From NCBI RefSeq assembly GCF_003389455.1, contig NZ_QUAC01000243.1, positions 1 through 36,549 on the forward strand: a stretch of 36,549 nt of DNA, given 5' to 3'. This stretch comes from Streptomyces inhibens. Lineage in GTDB: Bacteria > Actinomycetota > Actinomycetes > Streptomycetales > Streptomycetaceae. Below, piece after piece: positions 7,919 through 16,707 of the stretch. The position numbers and the translations under genes are program-made. Position 1 is the first letter of the stretch; each line of letters starts with the position of its first letter. The notes below the pieces were generated by a model, which saw only the letters and a program-made list of their open reading frames with translations, was not told the origin of the DNA and did no database searches.

Positions 7919-10399
7919 TCAGCCCGGAACGCGGGTTATCGCCCCGGCCGTTGCGGCGAGTTCGGGGAGGGTGCCGGCGAACGTCGGGAGCAGGCGGAGG
8001 CAGACGGACCAGGCTTCCGCGTCCGAGCCCAGATGCTCCCGGGCGAGCGCCGCGACCCGCTCCCGGACCGGCCGCCACGTCTCGTCGGGGAACCGGTCGT
8101 CGGGATGCCCGTATCGGTACCGGTGCAGGAGGTCGGCGGCCGCCTCGGCGGGGGCGGTGTGGTCGAGGAGGTCCTCCAGGGTGAGCGATCCGTTCCGCAG
8201 GGCGGCATCCGTCCAACTTCCCCACCTCTCGGGGCCGTTGCCCAGACCCGCCAGCAGCAGCTCGCGGGGGCAGTCCGGGCGCTCCTCCACGAGCGCGTCA
8301 ACCAGGTCCGCGGAGAGCGTGCCGGCGCGGTGCGCCGCCACCAGGGCTGACCAGGGCGGCTCCAGGCCCTCGCTGAGGAGCCGGTTCAGCCGCTTCTCGG
8401 GCCGGTCGCCCGGCCTGATGAGATACGCCGCAAGCCGGTCCGGCGCCTCTTCCTCGGCGAGCCGGGCCCGCAGCCGCTCCAGGCCGTCGGGGACGTCCAG
8501 CAGTTTCTCCGTCTGACGGCGAAGGGTGACCGGGAGGCGGTCCATGGCCAGGATCTCCCGTACGGCGTCCGGCCCGCCGCGCTCCCACACCGCGATCAGC
8601 AGCCGCAGCCGGCTGGCCGGCAGATGGAGCTGCAGCCGGCCGAGGACCCGGCGGGCCACGCTCAGGTCGCCGGATCCCAGGCCGGCCAGCAGCCGGTCGC
8701 GGTCCTGGCTGACGACGATGTCGTCCAGCTCGGCGAGCAGCTCCTCGGGGACCGGGCGGGTGCCGCCGCCGCGCAGCCGCCCGGCGAGCAGCCGCGCCCC
8801 TTCGGACCGGTCGAGGGAGAAGTGGCGGAACAGCTGGGCGTCCACCGCCGGTTCGTCGAGATCGAGGAGGTATTCCAGCTTGTCATCGCGGGCGTATCCG
8901 GCGGCCATCGCCAGCTGGGCCGGGAGGCCGTGGGCGGCCGCCACCGCGTCGCGGACCGCGGGGGACGGGTTCCCCTCCAGGAGGAACTGCTGTACGGCCA
9001 GCGGATCGAAGTGCGGGACGACGGCGATCTGGACTTCCTGTGGGGCGCACTCGAACATCCCGAGGAAGGCCGCCCGGGAATCCTCGGGGGTGTGGCCGGG
9101 CGGGAAGTTCGCCTTCCGCGGCCGTGGCCAGCTGGTGCAGCGCTTCTTGCGGGAGCCCGGGTCGGTGACGTCCGCGATCAGCCCGGCGACGCTGTGACGA
9201 GGGAAGCGCCGCATCCGGTCGTAGTACGTCAGCCAGTTGACGGGGTCCGCGCCGAGCGGGTCCACCAGATCGGCGACGGCCTTGCGGGTCGGTTCATGGT
9301 CGTACGGCAGCGCGCGCAGGATGTCCGCCGCCGGTGTCATCTCGGTCAGGACCCGGTGCAGGGGCAGCCGGCCCTCGCGGATGCCGCGCTGGAGGATGGG
9401 GCTTTGGGGGATGTCGTGCGCTGCGGCTTCCGCGAGGAACTCGAAGGGAAGTTCGGCGGCGCACCGGGCGGTCTCATAGGGGTCGTTGCAAAAGCTCTCC
9501 CTCACCAGGTCGGCGGGGCAGCCCTCCCACTGGGTGAGCCGGAGCAGCCCCGGGCCGTAGTTGCCGGAGTACCCCGGTGCCTTTCCCAAGGGAAGTCGTT
9601 CGTGCTCGCGCCGGATCAGGTCCCAGTCGAGGCCGTCGGGCTTCACCGAGGGGCCGTCACCGTAGCGGAGCTCCAGCAGCGCGCGGACGTGGTCGGGGTC
9701 GGCCCACTCCCCGGCGGGCCGGTGCTCCCTCAGGAGGGACTCCGGATCGGGGGCGTCGATGGCCTGCCGCAGCAGATCGGGCAGCCAGGGATGCCCGGGA
9801 TCCAGGGTCGGGATGTCCTCCAGCAGGTCGAGGAGGCGGGTGAACGGTTCGGTGCTGCCCCAGAGCTCCAGAAGGCTGAGGCAGGCGTCCACGACGGCCT
9901 GCGGGGGAAGATGCACGCCGAACACGGCCAGGCCAACGACGTTCAGCCCGGGGAACCCGCTGGTGAGGATGGGGACGAGAGAGCGGCCGACGCGCGTCTC
10001 GTACAGGACCGGGAACAGGCCGCCGTCGTCGTACCAGCGCGGATCCGCGAGGTCGGCGGCGTGCAGCAGCGTCGCCAGCAGGTCGGGGATTTTGATCATC
10101 GCGCCCCGGCGGTCGTCCTCGGCGTCGCGGAACACCGCGTGCCACAGCGCCAGGCCGACCACCGGATCGCCGAGCTCCGCCGCCCCCAGGAGCCATTCCT
10201 CGGGGTCGATGGACAGCGCCGCCCGCATCTGCGCGGCGTCCCCGCCCAACAGCTCCTCGACCACGCCCTTCGGGAGCCCGAACCGGTCGGCGAGAAGATC
10301 CAGCAGCTCCGGGCGCAGCCGCTCGGCGAGCTCATCGGCGGTGGCCGGGTCGACGAGGCTCAGCGCGAGGCGGAGTGCGAGGCGGGTGGTGTGGTTCAT
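7919..10399 (-). CDS. Large protein of unknown function (826 aa)
   Basis: I do not recognise a family. The product is long, acidic, leucine-rich and predicted mostly helical. It has repeated Arg-Leu-Leu segments in the C-terminal half, consistent with an alpha-solenoid, but no clear repeat consensus, enzyme motif, signal peptide or membrane segment. ATG 10399 has AAGGGAA 7 nt upstream; an in-frame ATG at 10417 lacks this. Its promoter carries TTGTCAGTG and a -10-like GACGAT, the pattern of PafBC-type DNA-damage promoters, so induction by genotoxic stress is a fair guess. It is monocistronic, and convergent with the MATE gene. Confidence 0.75.
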   Translation of the reverse strand: MNHTTRLALRLALSLVDPATADELAERLRPELLDLLADRFGLPKGVVEELLGGDAAQMRAALSIDPEEWLLGAAELGDPVVGLALWHAVFRDAEDDRRGAMIKIPDLLATLLHAADLADPRWYDDGGLFPVLYETRVGRSLVPILTSGFPGLNVVGLAVFGVHLPPQAVVDACLSLLELWGSTEPFTRLLDLLEDIPTLDPGHPWLPDLLRQAIDAPDPESLLREHRPAGEWADPDHVRALLELRYGDGPSVKPDGLDWDLIRREHERLPLGKAPGYSGNYGPGLLRLTQWEGCPADLVRESFCNDPYETARCAAELPFEFLAEAAAHDIPQSPILQRGIREGRLPLHRVLTEMTPAADILRALPYDHEPTRKAVADLVDPLGADPVNWLTYYDRMRRFPRHSVAGLIADVTDPGSRKKRCTSWPRPRKANFPPGHTPEDSRAAFLGMFECAPQEVQIAVVPHFDPLAVQQFLLEGNPSPAVRDAVAAAHGLPAQLAMAAGYARDDKLEYLLDLDEPAVDAQLFRHFSLDRSEGARLLAGRLRGGGTRPVPEELLAELDDIVVSQDRDRLLAGLGSGDLSVARRVLGRLQLHLPASRLRLLIAVWERGGPDAVREILAMDRLPVTLRRQTEKLLDVPDGLERLRARLAEEEAPDRLAAYLIRPGDRPEKRLNRLLSEGLEPPWSALVAAHRAGTLSADLVDALVEERPDCPRELLLAGLGNGPERWGSWTDAALRNGSLTLEDLLDHTAPAEAAADLLHRYRYGHPDDRFPDETWRPVRERVAALAREHLGSDAEAWSVCLRLLPTFAGTLPELAATAGAITRVPG

Positions 10400-10467
10400 G
10401 GGCGGTTCCCTTCGCATGCTGCAGCCGGGCCGATAGTCGGTACGTACACACCGGCCGTACGCGATCG

Positions 10468-10490
10468 ATCGTCACATGGACCACTGACAA
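10468..10490 (-). promoter_or_regulatory. PafBC/RecA-independent DNA-damage-type promoter
   Basis: On the minus strand TTGTCAGTG (10490-10482) is followed by an 8-nt spacer GTCCATGT and hexamer GACGAT (10473-10468). The mycobacterial RecA-NDp consensus is TTGTCRGTG-N8-TAnnnT. Only the first base of the -10 deviates. Predicted transcription would start about 60 nt before ATG 10399. The same arrangement occurs at 12152-12174. Confidence 0.65.
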
Positions 10491-10499
10491 CGGCCCCTG

Positions 10500-10836
10500 G
10501 CGCTGTGCTGACGTCCTCTCAGAACCTCGGAAACCGCGACTCGTCCCTGAAGACACGTCATCGCAACGGAAATTGCGGAGAGTTCGAGCAGAACGCCATC
10601 AAGCCTCGGGAGCAGAGAGGGGGGATCAACCGCCTCAAGCGCCACCGAGCAGGGCACGTTCGAAGCGCCGGCCCGGATCCACTACGGGCAGCCCCCAACA
10701 GGTCCCTGAGGTCGATCGGCCCGCGTCTCGTCCGGGTGAACGATGAACGGGCGGCGGGCGGGCCGGATCCTGGTAACGGCCGTACGCGAGGCGGGAGTTC
10801 GCTGCTGCGGCGGTGCGGGAAGGAGAAAGGATCAGC
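10500..10836. other. Intergenic stretch with no recognised gene
   Basis: This is the rest of the 437-nt gap between the divergent 826-aa protein gene and the small membrane protein gene. Apart from the damage-type promoter and the AAGGAG ribosome site at 10820-10825 for the next gene, I see no convincing ORF, structured RNA or repeat. A GTTCGAGC near 10590 looks like a T-loop but has no surrounding cloverleaf. Confidence 0.5.
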
Positions 10837-11280
10837 ATGAACACGCGCAGGGCGCACCCCGTCGGGGTTTCCGAGGAAGACCTGAGTCATCCGCGCACCC
10901 GGCAGGCGTTCCGCAGCGCCAAGCGGCTCGTCGGCTGCTATGCCGGCCTCAGCGTGCTCACCCTCATTGCCGTCATCCTGCTGCGCAACCACCCCGACAT
11001 GGTGACCGACGCCGTCGGGGTCCGTGCGACCGTCGTCGCCGCCACTTCCCTGCTCATGGTCTCGTTCGCCGCCCGGACGGCCCGCGGCCACAGCCGGTCC
11101 TATCTCCGACTGCGGTTGGCCTCAGGCATCATGGTGGTGGCCATTGCGGTCATCGTTGCGCTGCCCGGCGCCTTTCCGGTCTGGCTGAGAGTTGAACAGG
11201 GCGTGTGCGGAGCCCTGTTGATCGGTGTCGTCTTGACCGTGAACGGCAAGCAGATGCGGGCGGCGTTCGCCTCCAGGTAG
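10837..11280 (+). CDS. Small four-helix membrane protein of unknown function
   Basis: This 147-aa protein has a charged N-terminus of about 30 residues and four hydrophobic segments: around 33-52 (CYAGLSVLTLIAVILL), 60-78, 92-112 (SGIMVVAIAVIVALP) and 121-137. It ends with a short basic tail. There is a very good ribosome site, AAGGAGAAAGG at 10820-10830, before ATG 10837. No family motif was recognised. It stands alone, divergent from the 826-aa gene and convergent with the VOC gene. It may be a generic actinobacterial integral membrane protein; function unknown. Confidence 0.75.
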   Translation: MNTRRAHPVGVSEEDLSHPRTRQAFRSAKRLVGCYAGLSVLTLIAVILLRNHPDMVTDAVGVRATVVAATSLLMVSFAARTARGHSRSYLRLRLASGIMVVAIAVIVALPGAFPVWLRVEQGVCGALLIGVVLTVNGKQMRAAFASR

Positions 11281-11282
11281 AA

Positions 11283-11296
11283 CGAGCGCGCGCTCG
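11283..11296. terminator. Palindrome between convergent genes
   Basis: CGAGCGCGCGCTCG is a perfect 14-bp palindrome 2 nt after the stop of the small membrane protein gene and 12 nt from the end of the convergent VOC gene. It could act as a short bidirectional terminator, but it has almost no loop. Confidence 0.3.
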
Positions 11297-11308
11297 CGTG
11301 CGCCCGCC

Positions 11309-12109
11309 TCAGAGCGGCGCCTCCGGGGTGAGCACCACGAACTCCGCGCCCGAGGGGTCCTTGCAGACGGCCAGCCGGCCGACGCCCTCGGCGGTTTCCG
11401 GGCCCATCGAGAGCGTGCCGCCGTTGCCGCTGACCAGGCCGACGGTGGCGTCGCAGTCCTTGGAGCCGAACACCGGGTGCCAGTACGGCTTCCCGCCGGG
11501 CCCGAGCAGATCCGCGGGGACACCCATGAGGCCGCCGTGCATCCGGTCCTCGCCGCAGTTCGCGGGGGTGAGCAACGTGTAGGTGCCGCCGCCACCGCCG
11601 GGGAGCGGCATGTCCTGGGTGCTCCAGCCGAACACGGTCTTGTAGAAGGTCTGCGCGGCGGCGGAATCGGTGGTGTAGAGCTCCGTCCAGCTCAGGCTGC
11701 CCGGCCCGTCAGCGGCTTCGATGCCCGGGTATCTCGCCGGCTGCCAGACGGCGAACTCCGCGCCCTGCGGGTCCGTGAGCTGGGCGAACCGGCCGTCGTC
11801 CGCACCGACCCCGGCCGGCGCCGAGCGGACCGCGCCGCCCGCCCGCTCCACGGCCTTGACGGTGGCATCCGCGTCAGGGCTGTTGAAGTAGATCGTCCAG
11901 GCGGACCGGGCGCCGTCCTCGGTGAGCGGGCCGACCGCGCCGACAGCCTTGCCGTCGTGCCGGAAGAGGGTGTATCCGCCCGCGTGGTCACCGTGCGGTT
12001 CGGCCTGCCAGCCGAACACGGCTCGGTAGAAAGCCGTTGCGACCTCGACATCGGGGGCGCCGAGGTCGAGCCAGCACGGGGAGCCGGGGACGAAGTCAGT
12101 AGTGATCAT
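11309..12109 (-). CDS. Tandem VOC (glyoxalase/bleomycin-resistance) family protein
   Basis: This 266-aa protein has two vicinal-oxygen-chelate modules, residues about 5-125 and 135-263. Each opens with a W/E-x-L pattern (SPCWLDLGAPD; LSWTELYTTD), a FYRAVFGW or FYKTVFGW helix, and a D-P-x-G-A-E-F end segment. Such double-VOC proteins are common in Streptomyces, often named 27-kDa antigen- or hydroxylase-like, and few have known substrates. The ribosome site is AAGGGAA before ATG 12109. The promoter at 12152-12174 is of the DNA-damage type, which would suit a role in detoxification or antibiotic sequestration. That role is inferred only. Confidence 0.85.
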   Translation of the reverse strand: MITTDFVPGSPCWLDLGAPDVEVATAFYRAVFGWQAEPHGDHAGGYTLFRHDGKAVGAVGPLTEDGARSAWTIYFNSPDADATVKAVERAGGAVRSAPAGVGADDGRFAQLTDPQGAEFAVWQPARYPGIEAADGPGSLSWTELYTTDSAAAQTFYKTVFGWSTQDMPLPGGGGGTYTLLTPANCGEDRMHGGLMGVPADLLGPGGKPYWHPVFGSKDCDATVGLVSGNGGTLSMGPETAEGVGRLAVCKDPSGAEFVVLTPEAPL

Positions 12110-12151
12110 GGCGATTCCCTTCGCGTCCCTTCGCGGATCCTCTGTGATTTC

Positions 12152-12174
12152 AGCCTGACATCGACCACTGACAA
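12152..12174 (-). promoter_or_regulatory. PafBC/RecA-independent DNA-damage-type promoter
   Basis: On the minus strand TTGTCAGTG (12174-12166) is followed by spacer GTCGATGT and hexamer CAGGCT (12157-12152). The spacer differs from the one at 10474-10481 in one base only. The predicted leader to ATG 12109 is about 35-40 nt. Confidence 0.65.
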
Positions 12175-12377
12175 TCGCCCGTCGGCCGGGATTCGGCGTC
12201 GCGCCGCGCGCTTGCTAACCTGACGCGCACTCGTCAAGAACCGACACCGGCGAGCGCATCGTCAAGAGCATCGCCGATGCGGATACGCGTGTCGGTATAC
12301 GCATAGGTACACGTACCCGGAGGGGTACCGCGCGGCCGTTCACGCAGGCGGCCGATCACAACGGGGGAGAAATCCAG

Positions 12378-12878
12378 ATGAAGCTTCGCCATGTTCGCGC
12401 TGTCGCCGTGTGCGCACTGGTGGTCGTCGCGCTGACCGGCGCGCGCCATTCGCACGGCGGGGGCTGCGGCAGCAGTCACAGCTCCGGCACCAGTGGCACC
12501 AGCGGCGGATACAGCAGTTCCGGCAGCACCACCAGCAGCGGCACCACCGGTGGTTCGCCGACCGCCGGGTCCACCACGCCGCCCGAGTCGGACATCCGGA
12601 TCACCGACTGCCAGGTCGACAGCGCGGCCGGCACGCTGAGCGCCAAGCTGAGCGTGACCAACGGCAACTCCCAGGGCACGGCGACCTACAACGGCACCGT
12701 GGAGTTCACCGACGAGACCGGCGCCACCTTCGGCTCCGCGCTGATCTCGTCGGTCCAGGTGGCGGCCGGCCAGACCCAGCCCGCCTCGGTCTCCGGCACC
12801 TTCATCAAGAACCCCAACCGCCAGGGGCCGACGTCCGGCAAGTGCAAGCTGGGCCAGGTCTACAAGGCCAACAGCTGA
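12378..12878 (+). CDS. Secreted protein with Ser/Gly/Thr-rich linker, function unknown
   Basis: This 166-aa protein has an N-terminal signal sequence (basic KLRHVR, then a hydrophobic core VAVCALVVVALTGA). It continues with a low-complexity Ser/Gly/Thr linker (about residues 30-70) and a folded C-terminal domain of about 95 residues containing two cysteines that may form a disulphide. The domain alternates beta-like strands (LSAKLSVTNGNSQGTATYNGTVEF), reminiscent of small Ig-like or FxLYD-type extracellular domains, but this is not a confident assignment. The ATG at 12378 follows GGGGGAG. It is probably released or wall-associated, as no lipobox was found. It has no obvious operon partner. 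Confidence 0.75.
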   Translation: MKLRHVRAVAVCALVVVALTGARHSHGGGCGSSHSSGTSGTSGGYSSSGSTTSSGTTGGSPTAGSTTPPESDIRITDCQVDSAAGTLSAKLSVTNGNSQGTATYNGTVEFTDETGATFGSALISSVQVAAGQTQPASVSGTFIKNPNRQGPTSGKCKLGQVYKANS

Positions 12879-12909
12879 GGCCGGCAACGGCCGTGCCGAA
12901 CGGCGGGGT

Positions 12910-14037
12910 TCAGGACCGGTAGAGCTCCTTCGCGATGATCGAGCGCTGCACCTCCGTGGCGCCCTCGTAGATACGCGGCGCGCGGACCTCGCGGTAGAGG
13001 TGCTCCAGGAGGTGGCCACGGCGCAGCGCGCGGGCGCCGTGGATCTGGACGGCGGCGTCGACGACGTACTGGGCGGTCTCGGTCGCCAGCAGTTTGGCCA
13101 TGGCCGAGCGGCGGGCGATGTCCGGGGCCCCCCTGTCGTACGCGGAGGCGGCGGCGTACACCAGGAGGCGGGCGGACTCGACCCGGGTGGCCATCTCGGC
13201 GAGCTGGTGGCCGACGGACTGCAGGTCCTTGAGCGGGCCGCCGAACGCGGTGCGCGCGCCCGCGTGCGCCACCGCCGCGTCCAGCGCGGCCTGCGCCATG
13301 CCGACCGCGAAGGCGCCGACGCTCGGCCGGAAGAGGTTGAGCGTGGCCATGGCGACCGCGAACCCGCCGTCCACCTCGCCCAGCACATCCGCCCTGGTCA
13401 CCGGCGTGCCGTCGAAGACCAGCGTGCCGATGGGGTGCGGGCTGAGCATGTCCAGATGCTCACCGCTCAGGCCCGGCCGGTTGGCGGGGACGAGAAAGGC
13501 GGTGACGCCGCGCGCGCCCGCCGCGCCGCCTGTACGGGCGAAGACGGTGGCGAAGTCGGCCTCCGGGGCGTTGGAGATCCAGCATTTCTCGCCGGTCAGC
13601 CGCCAGCCGTCCGCGCCGTCCGGCTCGGCGGCCAGGGACAGTGCGGCGGCGTCCGAGCCCGCGCCCGGCTCGCTGAGCGCGAAGGACGCGACCGCGCGCC
13701 CGGCGGCCACCTCGGGCAGCCAGCGGGCGCGCTGGGCCCCGGTCCCCGACTGCACGATCGGATAGGCCCCCAGCCCCTGGAGCGCCAGCGCGGTCTCCGC
13801 CTCCGTGCACTCCTGGGCGAGGGATTCCCGCAGCAGACACAGGTCCAGGGCGCGCAGGGCCCCGTCGGCGGGGAACAGACGGCGCAGCAGGCCCAGTTCG
13901 CCGAGGGCGGCGACCAGAGGGCGGTTGACCCGGCCCGGTTCGCCCTTCTCGGCGAGCGGACTCAGCCGTTCGGCCGTCATGGTCCGCAATTCGGCGCACC
14001 ATTCCTGTTCGTCCGGTCCCAGCGCGAATACGGTCAC
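12910..14037 (-). CDS. Acyl-CoA dehydrogenase
   Basis: This 375-aa FAD enzyme has the complete family layout: the FAD/substrate motif ALSEPGAGSDAAAL, then WRLTGEKCWISNA, and the C-terminal IYEGATEVQRSIIAKEL with the catalytic Glu near residue 358. The GTG start at 14037 is preceded by CAGGGAG. It is divergent from the aryl-CoA ligase gene across a 184-nt region with two copies of a shared GACTGCCGT element. The context suggests a role in degrading the alicyclic CoA ester produced from an aromatic acid, as in the 2-aminobenzoyl-CoA pathway, rather than general fatty acid oxidation. Confidence 0.92.
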   Translation of the reverse strand: MTVFALGPDEQEWCAELRTMTAERLSPLAEKGEPGRVNRPLVAALGELGLLRRLFPADGALRALDLCLLRESLAQECTEAETALALQGLGAYPIVQSGTGAQRARWLPEVAAGRAVASFALSEPGAGSDAAALSLAAEPDGADGWRLTGEKCWISNAPEADFATVFARTGGAAGARGVTAFLVPANRPGLSGEHLDMLSPHPIGTLVFDGTPVTRADVLGEVDGGFAVAMATLNLFRPSVGAFAVGMAQAALDAAVAHAGARTAFGGPLKDLQSVGHQLAEMATRVESARLLVYAAASAYDRGAPDIARRSAMAKLLATETAQYVVDAAVQIHGARALRRGHLLEHLYREVRAPRIYEGATEVQRSIIAKELYRS

Positions 14038-14076
14038 GAGGCGGCTCCCTGGTAGCGGTCCTCTATCGCGGTCTGT

Positions 14077-14126
14077 TGACTGCCGTCACGAACACGTTAC
14101 GCTGACGACGCATCCGAACGGCAGTC
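14077..14126. promoter_or_regulatory. Paired operator-like elements in the dehydrogenase/ligase divergent promoter
   Basis: The top strand has TGACTGCCGTCACGA at 14077-14091. A second copy of the core, inverted, lies at 14118-14126 (ACGGCAGTC), giving 9-bp arms 31 nt apart. The core contains TGAC-N4-GTCA. A near-identical element, TGACTGTCGTCACGA, occurs at 24867-24881 upstream of the enoyl-CoA hydratase gene. The PaaX-family regulator encoded at 15834 is the natural candidate to bind, but this is inference. Confidence 0.6.
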
Positions 14127-14221
14127 CTCGACCACTCATCGACCGGTCGTGAGCCGGTCGACGAGCGGTCGCACGAGCAGCCGACCGAGTCGGCCACCCG
14201 GCCCTAGGGGGCGCATCCGCC

Positions 14222-15829
14222 ATGGAGCTACGGTCCTCGGCCCACGCCGACACCTTCACGCGCGACCGGCTGCCGCCCCGGGAGCAGTGGCCACACCTCA
14301 CCGATCTGGGCTATCCCGACCGGCTGAACTGCGGCGCCGAACTGCTGGACGGCACCATCGGACGGCTCGGCGCCGACCGGCCCGCGGTCCGCGACGCGAG
14401 CGGACCGGTGTGGACGTACGGACAGCTGCGCGCGCAGGTCGACGCGATCGCCCATGCGCTCACCGACCGGCTGGGGGTGCTGCCGGGCAACCGCGTCCTG
14501 CTGCGCGGCCCCACCACGCCATGGCTCGCGGCCTGCTGGCTGGCCGTGATGAAGGCGGGGGCGGTCGCGGTGACCGTGCTCGCCGCGCAGCGCCCCGACG
14601 AGCTCGCCACGATCTGTGAGATCGCGCAGGTGGGGCATGCGCTGTGCGATGTGCGCTCCGTCGACGATCTCGCCAAGGCCGAGGTCCCGGGGCTGCGGAT
14701 CACCACGTTCGGCGGGGACGCGCCGGACGATCTGCGGCAGCTCGCCCGGCCCGGCGGCGCGCCGTACCCGGCGGTGGCGACCGCCGCCGACGATGTCGCG
14801 CTGATCGCCTTCACCTCGGGCACCACCGGCCGCCCCAAGGGCTGTATGCACTTCCACCGCGATGTGCTCGCCATCGCGGACACCTTCTCGGCGCAGGTGC
14901 TGCGCCCGGGCCCGGACGATGTGTTCGCCGGCAGCCCGCCGCTCGGCTTCACCTTCGGTCTCGGCGGACTGGTCATCTTCCCGCTGCGGGCCGGTGCCTC
15001 GGCCTTTCTCGCGGACTGGGGCGGGCCGGAGCGGCTGCTCGGCGATATCGCCGAGCACCGGGTCTCGGTGCTGTTCACCGCGCCGACCGCCTATCGCGCG
15101 ATGCTGCCCAAGCTCGCCGGGTACGACGTCTCCTCGCTGCGCCGGTGTGTGTCGGCCGGTGAGAATCTGCCCGCCGCGACCTGGCAGTCCTGGTACGACG
15201 CGACCGGTCTGCGGATCATCAACGGCATCGGCGCCACGGAGCTGCTGCACATCTTCATCTCGGCCGCCGACGAGGCGATCCGGCCCGGTACCACGGGCCT
15301 GCCGGTACCGGGTTTCCAGGCACGGGTGGTGGGCGCGGATGGTACGCCGCTGCCGGACGGCGAGCCGGGGCTGCTGGCCGTACGCGGGCCGACGGGCTGC
15401 CGCTATCTCGCGGACGCCCGGCAGACGGAGTACGTACAGGGCGGCTGGAACATCACCGGCGACACCTATGTCCGCGAGCCCGACGGCTACTTCCGCTATG
15501 TGGCCCGCGCGGACGACATGATCATCTCGGCCGGCTACAACATCGCGGGTCCCGAGGTGGAGGAAGCGCTGCTGCGGCACCCCGATGTGACCGAGGCGGC
15601 GGTGGTCGGGCGGGCCGACGAGGACCGCGGGCAGGTGGTGGTCGCCCATGTCGTGCTGCGGGCCGGCGTCCCGCAGGGGGAGGACACCGTGGCCGCGCTG
15701 CGCGCCTTCACCAAGACCCGGATCGCGCCCTACAAATGCCCCCGCGAGATCGTCTTCCACACCTCGCTGCCCCGCACCCCGACCGGCAAACTCCAGCGCT
15801 TCCGGCTGCGCAGACCCCATCTAGAGTGA
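14222..15829 (+). CDS. Aryl-CoA ligase, benzoate/2-aminobenzoate-CoA ligase family
   Basis: This 535-aa ANL-superfamily enzyme activates a carboxylic acid to an acyl-adenylate and then to a CoA thioester. Visible motifs are the P-loop FTSGTTGRPKG, the acceptor motif GATELLHIFIS (typical of benzoate-CoA ligase relatives), the GYNIAGPEVEEALL hinge and the C-terminal PTGKLQRFRLR with the catalytic lysine. Its neighbours (PaaX regulator 4 nt downstream, acyl-CoA dehydrogenase, and the distant bifunctional hydroxylase and enoyl-CoA hydratase) match aerobic 2-aminobenzoyl-CoA or salicylyl-CoA catabolism. The substrate is therefore probably anthranilate or salicylate; benzoate is possible. Confidence 0.88.
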   Translation: MELRSSAHADTFTRDRLPPREQWPHLTDLGYPDRLNCGAELLDGTIGRLGADRPAVRDASGPVWTYGQLRAQVDAIAHALTDRLGVLPGNRVLLRGPTTPWLAACWLAVMKAGAVAVTVLAAQRPDELATICEIAQVGHALCDVRSVDDLAKAEVPGLRITTFGGDAPDDLRQLARPGGAPYPAVATAADDVALIAFTSGTTGRPKGCMHFHRDVLAIADTFSAQVLRPGPDDVFAGSPPLGFTFGLGGLVIFPLRAGASAFLADWGGPERLLGDIAEHRVSVLFTAPTAYRAMLPKLAGYDVSSLRRCVSAGENLPAATWQSWYDATGLRIINGIGATELLHIFISAADEAIRPGTTGLPVPGFQARVVGADGTPLPDGEPGLLAVRGPTGCRYLADARQTEYVQGGWNITGDTYVREPDGYFRYVARADDMIISAGYNIAGPEVEEALLRHPDVTEAAVVGRADEDRGQVVVAHVVLRAGVPQGEDTVAALRAFTKTRIAPYKCPREIVFHTSLPRTPTGKLQRFRLRRPHLE

Positions 15830-15833
15830 CCCG

Positions 15834-16685
15834 GTGAACGACCAGCAAACGCAGCGCACCCCACGGTCCCTGATCGTCACGTTCTACGGCGCCTACGGGC
15901 GCGGCGAGCCCGACGCGGCGGGCGGCACGGCCGGTCCGGTGCCGGTCGCCGTGCTGATCCGGCTGCTCGGTGTGCTCGGTGTGGACCCGCCGTCGGTGCG
16001 CTCCGCGGTCTCCCGGCTCAAGCGGCGCGGACTGCTGGTCCCCGCACGTACGACCACCGGGGCGGCCGCGTACGGACTGTCCGACGCCGCCCGGCAGCTG
16101 CTGGAGGACGGCGACCGGCGGATCTTCGGCCGGCCGGCCGCGCGGCTGTCCGACGGCTGGGTGCTGGCCGTCTTCTCGGTCCCCGAGGAGGAGCGGCACA
16201 AGCGGCATCTGCTGCGCTCGCGGCTGGCCCGGCTCGGCTTCGGGACCGCCGCGCCGGGCGTGTGGATCGCGCCCGCGCAGCTCTACGAGGAGACCCGGCA
16301 CACCCTGGAGCGGCTGCAACTGGCCCCGTACGTCGATCTCTTCACCGGTGCGCACACCGGTTTCGCCGCCACGGCGGACGCGGTGGCGCGGTGGTGGGAC
16401 CTGGACGCCATCGCCGCGCAGCACCGCGCCTTCCTCGCGGAGCAGGAGCCGGTCCTGCGACGGTGGTCGCGGCGCCGGTCGGTGCCCCCCGAGGCGGCCT
16501 ACCGCGACCATCTGCTGGCGCTGGACGCCTGGCGCCGGCTGCCCTACGCGGATCCCGGACTGCCCTCTCCCCTCCTGCCGGAGGGCTGGCCGGGTGGCCG
16601 TGCGGCGGAGGTGTTCGGCCGGCTGCACGGCAAACTGCAGGCCGCGGGCGCCCGTTACGTGCGCGAGGCGACAGCCGGGCCGTAA
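15834..16685 (+). CDS. PaaX family transcriptional regulator
   Basis: This 283-aa protein has an N-terminal winged helix (residues about 8-75, LIVTFYGAYGR ... SVRSAVSRLKRRGLL) and the PaaX central and C-terminal domains (WVLAVFSVPEEERHKRHLLRSRLARLGFG; a C-terminal ARWWDLDAIA segment). PaaX proteins are repressors released by an aryl-CoA such as phenylacetyl-CoA. GTG 15834 is only 4 nt after the ligase stop, so it is co-transcribed with the enzyme that would make its likely effector. It is a reasonable regulator of both catabolic promoters sharing the TGACTGYCGTCACGA element. Confidence 0.9.
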   Translation: MNDQQTQRTPRSLIVTFYGAYGRGEPDAAGGTAGPVPVAVLIRLLGVLGVDPPSVRSAVSRLKRRGLLVPARTTTGAAAYGLSDAARQLLEDGDRRIFGRPAARLSDGWVLAVFSVPEEERHKRHLLRSRLARLGFGTAAPGVWIAPAQLYEETRHTLERLQLAPYVDLFTGAHTGFAATADAVARWWDLDAIAAQHRAFLAEQEPVLRRWSRRRSVPPEAAYRDHLLALDAWRRLPYADPGLPSPLLPEGWPGGRAAEVFGRLHGKLQAAGARYVREATAGP

Positions 16686-16707
16686 CCCCCCTCCGCTCCC
16701 CCGCGCC

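Noticed and set aside
10585..10600. T-loop-like GTTCGAGC suggesting a tRNA
   Set aside because: No acceptor stem, anticodon arm or D-arm could be built around it.
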